Source: Burkholderiales bacterium (GTDB taxonomy: Bacteria; Pseudomonadota; Gammaproteobacteria; Burkholderiales; Burkholderiaceae_E). Taken from it: a DNA stretch of 64,000 nt. The DNA is taken from positions 1-64,000 of the forward strand of contig CANKWX010000003.1 of the NCBI GenBank assembly GCA_947487165.1. The letters run 5' to 3'. A program made the translations under genes and the position numbers. This document shows, piece after piece, positions 54,277-64,000 of the stretch. How positions within the stretch are numbered: position 1 is the first letter of the stretch; each line of letters begins with the position of its first letter. The notes beneath the pieces were generated by a model. The model saw only the letters and a list, made by a program, of their open reading frames with translations, was not told the origin of the DNA and made no database searches.

Positions 54277-55626
54277 ATGACCGTACGTGAAGGATCTCTC
54301 GAAGCGCCCACCCGCCATCCGATCGACTGGCGCAATCCGGCATTCTTCGACCGCGACGCCGCCCTCGACGAAATGGAGCGGGTGTTTGACATCTGCCACG
54401 GCTGCCGCCGCTGCGTGAGCCTGTGCAACGCCTTTCCGACGCTCTTCGACCTGGTCGACGAGAGCAAGACCATGGAAGTCGACGGCGTCGATCGCGACGA
54501 CTACTGGAAGGTCGTCGACCAGTGCTATCTGTGCGACGTCTGCTACATGACGAAGTGCCCCTATGTGCCGCCCCATCCCTGGAACCTCGACTTTCCGCAT
54601 CTGATGCTTCGCGCCAAGGCGATCCAGTTTAAGGAAGGCACGCCCACCAAGTTTCGCGACACCTCGCTCGCCTCGACCGATCGCAACGGCAAACTCGCCG
54701 GCATACCGGTGGTGGTCAGCGCGGTGAATGCACTGGCGCATTCACCTGCGGTGCGCTCAATGCTCGACAGCCAGATCGGCATCCACAAGGACGCCTGGCT
54801 GCCCGAGTTCACCTCGAAGCAGTTCAGCAAGACCGCCCGGGCATCGACCGCGCATCCGGTGCGCAACGGCGCCAAGACGCCCGGCAAAGTGGCGGTCTTT
54901 GCCACCTGCTATGTCAATTACAACGAGCCCGGCATCGGACATGACCTGATCAAAGTGCTCGAGCACAACCGGATTCCCTTTGTCCTGGTTCAGAAGGAGG
55001 CCTGCTGTGGCATGCCCAAGCTCGAGCTCGGTGACCTCGACGGCGTGGCACAGCTCAAGGACAAGAACATCCCGAAGCTGGCGGCACTGGCCCGTGAGGG
55101 TTACGCCATCCTGGCGCCGATCCCGTCTTGTGGGCTGATGTTCAAACAGGAACTGCCGCTGATGTTCCCGGAAGACATCGATGTCCAGGCGGTTCGCGGC
55201 GCGATGTTTGATCCCTTCGAATACCTGGTCGCCCGCAACAAGGACGGCCTGCTCGAGACCGATTTCACCGGTCCGCTGGGCAAGGTCTCCTATCATGTTG
55301 CCTGCCATCTGCGAGTCCAGAACGTCGGCCAAAAGACCCGCGAGCTGCTCTCGATGATTCCGCAGACCTCGGTCAACACCGTGGAGCGCTGCTCGGGTCA
55401 TGCCGGCACCTGGGGCGTCAAAAAGGAATTCCACGAAACCGCCATGAAGATCGGCCGCCCGGTGTTCCGGCAGATGGCCGAGCATCCGGATGGCGAACCC
55501 GACTGGGTGGCCTCCGACTGCCAGCTGGCGGGCCACCACATCGAGCAGGGGATGCAGGGCAAGGCCGACGGCAAGGTCGCCCATCCGCTCACCCTTCTCA
55601 GAATGGCCTACGGTCTGCCCGACTGA
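54277..55626 (+). CDS. Two-[4Fe-4S] oxidoreductase of the GlpC/HdrD type
   Basis: Predicted electron-transfer protein of 449 residues. The N-terminal ferredoxin domain has eight cysteines: C40, C43, C46, C50 (CHGCRRCVSLC) and C83, C86, C89, C94 (CYLCDVCYMTKC). Two cysteine-rich CCG-type domains follow, with EACCGMPKLELGD and SCGLMFKQELP, then VACHLRVQNVG, RCSGHAGTWG and SDCQLAGHHIEQG. This is the plan of GlpC and heterodisulfide reductase HdrD, but no GlpA/GlpB or Hdr partners are here. No membrane helix is obvious. A start at the ATG before TVREGSLEAPTRHP is chosen; a frame upstream covers the terminator. Function is not established. Confidence 0.88.
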   Translation: MTVREGSLEAPTRHPIDWRNPAFFDRDAALDEMERVFDICHGCRRCVSLCNAFPTLFDLVDESKTMEVDGVDRDDYWKVVDQCYLCDVCYMTKCPYVPPHPWNLDFPHLMLRAKAIQFKEGTPTKFRDTSLASTDRNGKLAGIPVVVSAVNALAHSPAVRSMLDSQIGIHKDAWLPEFTSKQFSKTARASTAHPVRNGAKTPGKVAVFATCYVNYNEPGIGHDLIKVLEHNRIPFVLVQKEACCGMPKLELGDLDGVAQLKDKNIPKLAALAREGYAILAPIPSCGLMFKQELPLMFPEDIDVQAVRGAMFDPFEYLVARNKDGLLETDFTGPLGKVSYHVACHLRVQNVGQKTRELLSMIPQTSVNTVERCSGHAGTWGVKKEFHETAMKIGRPVFRQMAEHPDGEPDWVASDCQLAGHHIEQGMQGKADGKVAHPLTLLRMAYGLPD

Positions 55627-55693
55627 ATCCTGATCGCACAACCCCTGATCGAAAACACCTCACCACCCCGCCACGACCATGACAGGAGTCACC

Positions 55694-56278
55694 ATGCCCG
55701 CCATCGCCCGCGAATCACTCATGACGCTCGAGGCCTATGCCAAGGCTCGCCCCGAATTCCGCCGCAGCGTCATCGCCCACAAGAAGCGCCGCAGCATTGC
55801 ACTGGGCGACCACGTCACCCTGCTCTTTGAAGACGAGCTGACGGTGCGTTACCAGGTCCAGGAGATGCTGCGCATCGAGAAGATCTTCGAGGAAGAGGGC
55901 ATCGCCCATGAGCTCGAGTCTTACAACCCGCTGATCCCCAACGGCCGCAACCTCAAGGCCACCATGCTGATCGAGTATGAAGACGCGACCACCCGGCGCG
56001 CCTCGCTCGGTCGCCTGAAGGGCGTCGAGCAGCGCGTGTGGCTGCAGGTCGAAGGTTCACCGAAAGTCTGGCCGATCGCCGACGAAGACCTGGAGCGCGA
56101 AAACGAGGAAAAGACCTCGGCGGTGCATTTCCTGCGTTGGGAGCTGACCGAAGAAATGGCAGCCGCACTGAAATATGGCGTGTCGCTGTCGATGGGCGTC
56201 GATCATCCCAATTATCAGGCGAGCGTTTCGCCGCTGAACGACGAGAGCCGCGCCTCGCTCGCGTCCGATCTGGCCTAA
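55694..56278 (+). CDS. DUF3501 family protein
   Basis: Protein of unknown function, 194 residues, beginning [25 protein letters not shown] lies 7 bases before the ATG. It has conserved DUF3501 text such as [38 protein letters not shown] and [19 protein letters not shown]. It has no cysteine, no membrane helix and no known catalytic motif. DUF3501 genes recur next to rubrerythrin and this Fe-S oxidoreductase type in proteobacteria, which suggests a shared process. Its stop overlaps the convergent ispDF stop. Confidence 0.88.
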   Translation: MPAIARESLMTLEAYAKARPEFRRSVIAHKKRRSIALGDHVTLLFEDELTVRYQVQEMLRIEKIFEEEGIAHELESYNPLIPNGRNLKATMLIEYEDATTRRASLGRLKGVEQRVWLQVEGSPKVWPIADEDLERENEEKTSAVHFLRWELTEEMAAALKYGVSLSMGVDHPNYQASVSPLNDESRASLASDLA

Positions 56279-57576
56279 GCCGCTGCCACCAGCAGGACCG
56301 TGGCGTGGGCCTCGATGCCTTCGCCACGGCCTGCGAAGCCGAGTTTTTCGGCAGTTTTGGCCTTCACATTGACCTGCGACGGCGCAACACCCAGATCAGC
56401 TGAGATGGCCGCTACCATCGCGGGAATATGGCTGGACAGCTTCGGCGCCTGAGCCACGACCGTACAGTCGACATTGCCCGGCACCCAACCGGCTGCCCTC
56501 ACCCGCGCAACTGCCTCACGCAACAGAACCCGGCTGTCGGCACCGGCAAATCGGGCGTCGGTATCCGGAAAATGCCGGCCGATGTCGCCCAGCGCCGCCG
56601 CGCCGAGCAGCGCGTCGGTGATCGCATGCAGGAGCACGTCGGCATCCGAATGGCCGAGCAAACCGCGATCGAAGGGCACTGTGACGCCGCCGATCAAAAG
56701 CGCGCGCCCTGGCACCAGCGCATGGACGTCCCAGCCTTGTCCGATCCGAAACCGTGCGCCGGCGGCGCCCGCCTCAGTCGTTGGGGAGGCGGCTGGAGAC
56801 ACGGCCGAGGAAAGCCCGGCGAATTCGCGTGTCATCGCGAGCGAGGCTCGCATCGCCTGCAGGTCATCCATCGTGGTCACCTTGAAATTGCGCAGATTGC
56901 CGGCCACCAGCGCCGGGGAGAGGCCACTGGCCTCAATTGCCGAGGCCTCGTCGGTCACGCTGTGATGACGCTCCAGCGCCTCGCGCAGCCGACCGAGCCC
57001 AAACACCTGGGGTGTCTGCGCAAGCCATAGCCCCTCACGATCGATGGTCTGCAAGGCGCGCTGGTTGCCACCCCGCTTGACGGTGTCGGCCACTGGCAGT
57101 GCCAGCAGCGCGCCGATACGCTCGGTGGCCAGCGCTGCATGCAGGCGATGCAGTGATGCAGCGTCGACGCCCGGGCGGGCGGCGTCATGCACCCAGACCC
57201 AGTCCTGATCGCCGGCGCCCTGTTGCAAACCGAGTTCGAGCAGCCCGCCGAGCACACTGGCACGGCGGGTCGCGCCGCCGCGCGCGACAATCCGAATTCG
57301 GCCATCTTTCAGGCCGGTCAGATCCCGCGCCACGTCATCGTCCGGTGAGACGACCACCATCAGGCACTCGATCCAGGGGCAGGCAAGCAGGGCCTGGACC
57401 GTGCGCTCGAGCATGGTGGCGCCATCGAGATCGAGATATTGCTTGGGGCGATCGGCACCAAGTCGCATGCCAACGCCGGCCGCCGGCACGATTGCGAAGT
57501 GTCTTGGAAGGGCGGTATCGGCCGCGCTGTCGAAGGGAGAATCGGACATGGCGTCGGTCGGCTGCCTGAGCGTCAT
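56275..57576 (-). CDS. ispDF: Bifunctional IspD/IspF, MEP isoprenoid pathway
   Basis: Fusion of 2-C-methyl-D-erythritol 4-phosphate cytidylyltransferase (IspD, about 25-265) and 2-C-methyl-D-erythritol 2,4-cyclodiphosphate synthase (IspF, about 275-433). IspD has [20 protein letters not shown] and [10 protein letters not shown]. IspF has [10 protein letters not shown] (metal Asp and His), [20 protein letters not shown] and [17 protein letters not shown]. The linker is Ser/Ala/Thr-rich. Start is ATG 57576; ATG 57549 is an alternative. It supplies the isoprenoid units used by hpnCDE. Fused ispDF is typical of alphaproteobacteria; separate genes are usual in betaproteobacteria. Confidence 0.95.
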   Translation of the reverse strand: MTLRQPTDAMSDSPFDSAADTALPRHFAIVPAAGVGMRLGADRPKQYLDLDGATMLERTVQALLACPWIECLMVVVSPDDDVARDLTGLKDGRIRIVARGGATRRASVLGGLLELGLQQGAGDQDWVWVHDAARPGVDAASLHRLHAALATERIGALLALPVADTVKRGGNQRALQTIDREGLWLAQTPQVFGLGRLREALERHHSVTDEASAIEASGLSPALVAGNLRNFKVTTMDDLQAMRASLAMTREFAGLSSAVSPAASPTTEAGAAGARFRIGQGWDVHALVPGRALLIGGVTVPFDRGLLGHSDADVLLHAITDALLGAAALGDIGRHFPDTDARFAGADSRVLLREAVARVRAAGWVPGNVDCTVVAQAPKLSSHIPAMVAAISADLGVAPSQVNVKAKTAEKLGFAGRGEGIEAHATVLLVAAA

Positions 57577-57586
57577 TGGCGAAAGC

Positions 57587-57596
57587 TACAATTATA
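57587..57596. promoter_or_regulatory. Overlapping divergent -10 elements of ispDF and mfd
   Basis: The stretch TACAATTATA contains TACAAT on the plus strand (57587-57592, toward mfd) and TATAAT on the minus strand (57596-57591, toward ispDF). The two hexamers share two bases, so both promoters cannot be occupied at once. No strong -35 is seen for either. Confidence 0.6.
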
Positions 57597-57616
57597 GGTT
57601 TGGATCTGGTCCTCGC

Positions 57617-61143
<3,527 letters not shown>

Positions 61144-61147
<4 letters not shown>

Positions 61148-62010
61148 CCCGACTCGTCATCCAGCATCCGACCCTGAGCGATGCGGCCGTGGCCGCGCTC
61201 GAGCGCGAGGTCGGCAAGCCGCCGCACCGCCGCACCGCCTGCCTCGCGATCTGGGACACAGTGAGTTTGACCGGCGACCAGGTCGATGGGCTGGCCGCCT
61301 CGCTTCAGGTCGATGCCGAAATCGTCAACCCGGCCCTGCGTCTGGGCGACTTCGGTCTGGCGGCCTTCGACATGGACTCGACCCTGATCACGATTGAATG
61401 CATCGACGAGATCGCCGATTACATCGGCCGCAAAGCCGAGGTCGCAGCGATCACCGAAGCGGCGATGCGCGGCGAGATCACCGATTACGACGAGAGCCTT
61501 CGCCGACGCGTCGCACTGCTCGAAGGCCTGCCGCAGGACACGCTGCAGCGGGTCTGGGACGAGCGGGTACGGCTGTCGCCCGGCGCCAAGGAGCTGATCG
61601 ACGCAATGAAGCGCGCCGGCCTGCGCGTGCTGGTGGTCTCAGGCGGCTTCACCTTTTTTACCGAGCGCATCAAGCAGCGACTGGGCCTCGATCTGGCGCG
61701 CTCCAACGTGCTCGAGGTCAGGGACGGCAAACTGACCGGGCGGCTGGTCGGGCCGATCATCAATGCCCAGGGCAAGCGTCGCGTGGTCGAGCAGACCTGC
61801 GCGATGCTGGGCATCACACCCGCTCAGGCGATCGTGGTGGGCGATGGCGCCAATGACCTTGCGATGATGTCGATCGCCGGGATGTCGGTGGCTTACCGCG
61901 CCAAGCCGATCGTCCACAGCCAGACTCACCATGCAGTGAACCACAGCGGGCTCGACGCGATCCTGAACTACTTTTCAGATCAGACGACAGGCGCCACTAC
62001 GCTCGCCTGA
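61144..62010 (+). CDS. serB: Phosphoserine phosphatase
   Basis: HAD-family enzyme for the last step of serine synthesis. The product is 288 residues from the ATG overlapping the mfd stop. It has an N-terminal regulatory stretch (1-75), the nucleophile motif [20 protein letters not shown], motif [11 protein letters not shown], and the metal-binding [10 protein letters not shown]. The 3' end overlaps the convergent rimO 3' end by 31 bp. Confidence 0.96.
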
Positions 62011-63398
62011 AGGTCGTGATCGTCCGAGCCCGAAATCAGGACGGTCGCAAACTGCCCGACCTTGAGCGAGGCATGAGGCGCAATCTGCACCACACCATCG
62101 ATCTGCGGCGCATCGGCTGAGGAGCGCCCCACCGCGCCTTTGGGGCCGACCGAATCGATGATCACCTTTTGCGTACTGCCCACCTTGCGTGCCAGGCGCG
62201 CACGGCTGATCTCCTGCTGCACCGCCATGAAACGGCGGCGTCGCTCTTCGCGCAGCGCGTCGGGCACTGCACCCGGCAGCTCGTTGGCCGCGGCACCCTC
62301 CACCGGCGAATAGGCAAAGCAGCCCACCCGATCGAGCTGTGCCTCGCGCAAAAAATCGAGCAGGTGCTCGAACTCGTCGTCGGTCTCGCCCGGAAACCCG
62401 GCGATGAAGGTGCTGCGCACGGTGAGCTGCGGCACCGCCGCCCGCCATCCGAGCACGCGATCAAGGTTTTTTTCGCCGCTTGCCGGACGTTTCATGCGCT
62501 TTAGCACCTCCGGATGCGAATGCTGAAACGGCACATCCAGATAGGGCAGGATCAGGCCGTCTGCCATCAGCGGCAGGATCTCGTCGACATGCGGATAGGG
62601 GTAGACATAATGCAGGCGCACCCAGGCGTCGTGGCTGCGGGCCAGCTCGCCGAGCTCGCGGCACAGCTCGGTCATGCGGGTACGCACCGGTCGGCCCTCG
62701 ACAAAATCGGTCCGATACCGGATGTCGACGCCATAGGCACTGGTGTCCTGCGAGATCACCAGCAGTTCTTTTGCGCCCGACTTGAACAGGGCCTGGGCCT
62801 CGCGCATCACCTCGCCAATTGGTCGGCTCACCAGGTCACCGCGCATCGAGGGAATGATGCAGAAGCTGCAGCGATGATTACAGCCCTCCGAAATCTTCAG
62901 ATAGGCGTAGTGGCGGGGCGTGAGCTTGATGCCGGCTTCGGGCACCAGGTCGGTGAAGGGATCGTGCGGGCGGGGCAGATGGGTGTGCACATGCCCCATC
63001 ACCGCCTCGAGATCATGCGGGCCGGTCACGGCCAGCACACTCGGATGGACTTGCGACACCAGATTGCCGCCGGCTTCGCCGGGCTTTGCCCCGAGACAAC
63101 CGGTGACGATCACTTTGCCATTTTCAGCCAGCGCCTCGCCGATCGCATCGAGCGACTCCTGCACCGCTTCATCGATGAAGCCGCAGGTGTTGACGATCAC
63201 CAGATCCGACTTCTGGTAAGTGGGCGAGATCACATAGCCTTCGGCACGCAGTTGCGTGACGATGCGTTCCGAGTCGACCAGCGCCTTGGGGCAACCAAGC
63301 GACACGAACCCGACCCGCGGTGGCGAGTCGGCTTTGTCGATCGAGGAGGGGGATAACCGCTTTGAAAACTTGGGGCGTTTGATGCTGACAGGAGGCAA
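61980..63398 (-). CDS. rimO: Ribosomal protein S12 methylthiotransferase RimO
   Basis: Radical-SAM enzyme that adds a methylthio group to Asp of ribosomal protein S12. The 472-residue product has the MTTase domain cysteines C36, C72 and C101, the radical-SAM triad C173, C177, C180 (CNHRCSFC), and a C-terminal TRAM domain. The start is uncertain. TTG 63398 has an AAGG directly upstream that overlaps the phaR stop; no ATG lies before the conserved [18 protein letters not shown]. The phaR stop is 8 bp upstream. Confidence 0.95.
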   Translation of the reverse strand: MPPVSIKRPKFSKRLSPSSIDKADSPPRVGFVSLGCPKALVDSERIVTQLRAEGYVISPTYQKSDLVIVNTCGFIDEAVQESLDAIGEALAENGKVIVTGCLGAKPGEAGGNLVSQVHPSVLAVTGPHDLEAVMGHVHTHLPRPHDPFTDLVPEAGIKLTPRHYAYLKISEGCNHRCSFCIIPSMRGDLVSRPIGEVMREAQALFKSGAKELLVISQDTSAYGVDIRYRTDFVEGRPVRTRMTELCRELGELARSHDAWVRLHYVYPYPHVDEILPLMADGLILPYLDVPFQHSHPEVLKRMKRPASGEKNLDRVLGWRAAVPQLTVRSTFIAGFPGETDDEFEHLLDFLREAQLDRVGCFAYSPVEGAAANELPGAVPDALREERRRRFMAVQQEISRARLARKVGSTQKVIIDSVGPKGAVGRSSADAPQIDGVVQIAPHASLKVGQFATVLISGSDDHDLQASVVAPVV

Positions 63399-63406
63399 GA
63401 TCGACC

Positions 63407-64000
63407 TTATTTGCTGCGCTCGCCGGGCCCAGGGCCTTCGCCTGTCGGCTCAGGTCTGGGGCTCTGAGCCGTTGGGATCGGAAACGGGAAACCCGGAAAC
63501 ACTGTCCGGGCCTGTTGCTGCATCTGTTCCTGCATCTGCACGAACAGGTTCTTCGACTGCTCGATGTAATGGCTCATCATGCCCTGAACCATCGGCGTCT
63601 GGACCTGCATGAACTGGGTCCAGAGCTCGGGGTTCGAGGGCAATCCCTTGACATCGTAAAAGGCCTTCGACTGCTCCTGGAACTTGCTCTGGATCTCGAC
63701 GAAAGACTGCATGGTCTTCTCAAGATAGGCGCCCATCATCCCCTGCATCGCATCACCATACGACCGGATGATCTGAGAGAGCATCGGTGCCGAGAAAAGC
63801 GGCGCGCCACCGGCCTCCTCCTCGAGAATGATCTGCAACAGGATGCTGCGGGTCAGATCCTCTTCGCTCTTGGCATCGACGACTTTGAAATCTTCGTTGT
63901 CCAGAACCAGCTGCTTGACATCGGACAGCGTGATGTAGGAGCTGGTCCGCGTGTCGTACAGACGACGGTTCGGATATTTCTTGATCAGTCGACTTTGGGC
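63407..64000 (-). CDS. phaR: Polyhydroxyalkanoate synthesis repressor PhaR (5' end outside window)
   Basis: Transcriptional regulator that represses phasin and PHA-related genes until it binds PHB granules. The 197 codons in the window begin within the DNA-binding domain: [20 protein letters not shown], then [19 protein letters not shown]. The granule-binding region ([20 protein letters not shown]) and a Pro/Gly-rich tail follow. Only the first few codons are missing. It is transcribed toward rimO. It shows that the organism makes polyhydroxybutyrate. Confidence 0.95.
   Translation of the reverse strand, partial: AQSRLIKKYPNRRLYDTRTSSYITLSDVKQLVLDNEDFKVVDAKSEEDLTRSILLQIILEEEAGGAPLFSAPMLSQIIRSYGDAMQGMMGAYLEKTMQSFVEIQSKFQEQSKAFYDVKGLPSNPELWTQFMQVQTPMVQGMMSHYIEQSKNLFVQMQEQMQQQARTVFPGFPFPIPTAQSPRPEPTGEGPGPGERSK

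Overview
The window looks like chromosomal backbone of a high-GC betaproteobacterium, most likely a Burkholderiales relative. The gene order supports this: map-glnD; smc-zipA-ligA; dapD-pilU-like-arsC-like-dapE-prmB; tig-clpP-clpX-lon with tRNA-Leu, tRNA-Val and tRNA-Asp and ppiD; and a polyhydroxybutyrate regulator (PhaR) at the right edge. Almost every base is coding, and many genes overlap by an ATGA or GTGA stop/start junction. I see no prophage, insertion sequence, CRISPR array or rRNA.

Layout. 1-3.5 kb: map and glnD (+). 3.5-12.6 kb: one minus-strand run smc-zipA-ligA-galU-mtnP-def. 12.8-19.9 kb: a plus-strand run queF, dapD, a PilT/PilU-type ATPase, an ArsC-like protein, dapE, prmB and the ABC-F gene yheS. 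20-30 kb: two glutathione transferases, an exported alpha/beta hydrolase with a membrane tail, a two-module 3-hydroxyacyl-CoA dehydrogenase, an APH-like kinase, a DUF1178 protein, mnmH and ppiD. 30.3-31.5 kb: tRNA-Asp and tRNA-Val, separated by about 1 kb holding two decayed genes (a MetX-like hydrolase and a GNAT acetyltransferase). 31.6-37.8 kb: the proteostasis block lon, clpX, clpP, tig, then tRNA-Leu. 37.9-42.2 kb: a two-gene RND efflux operon behind a promoter that carries a perfect 20-bp palindrome. 42.3-45.4 kb: hpnCDE, which makes squalene. 45.4-51.4 kb: radA, alr, lplT and the minus-strand set tsaB-rimI-uracil-DNA glycosylase-like. 51.4-53.6 kb: an OmpR/EnvZ-type two-component system. 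53.6-56.3 kb: rubrerythrin, a GlpC/HdrD-like Fe-S protein and a DUF3501 protein. 56.3-64 kb: a fused ispDF, mfd, serB, rimO and a truncated phaR.

Most genes are housekeeping: protein maturation (map, def, tig, clp, lon, ppiD), nitrogen sensing (glnD), DNA replication and repair (ligA, smc, radA, mfd), lysine/diaminopimelate synthesis (dapD, dapE), tRNA modification (queF, mnmH, tsaB), and cell wall and isoprenoid/hopanoid precursors (alr, ispDF, hpnCDE). The best candidate for a poorly described functional unit is the rubrerythrin / two-cluster Fe-S oxidoreductase / DUF3501 block. Other points worth a look are the palindrome on the RND promoter, the gene graveyard between two tRNAs, a uracil-DNA glycosylase homologue with altered catalytic motifs, the ispDF fusion with a face-to-face promoter against mfd, and apparently leaderless starts of hpnC and the hydroxyacyl-CoA dehydrogenase. 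All functional calls rest on motif recognition by eye; no database search was run.
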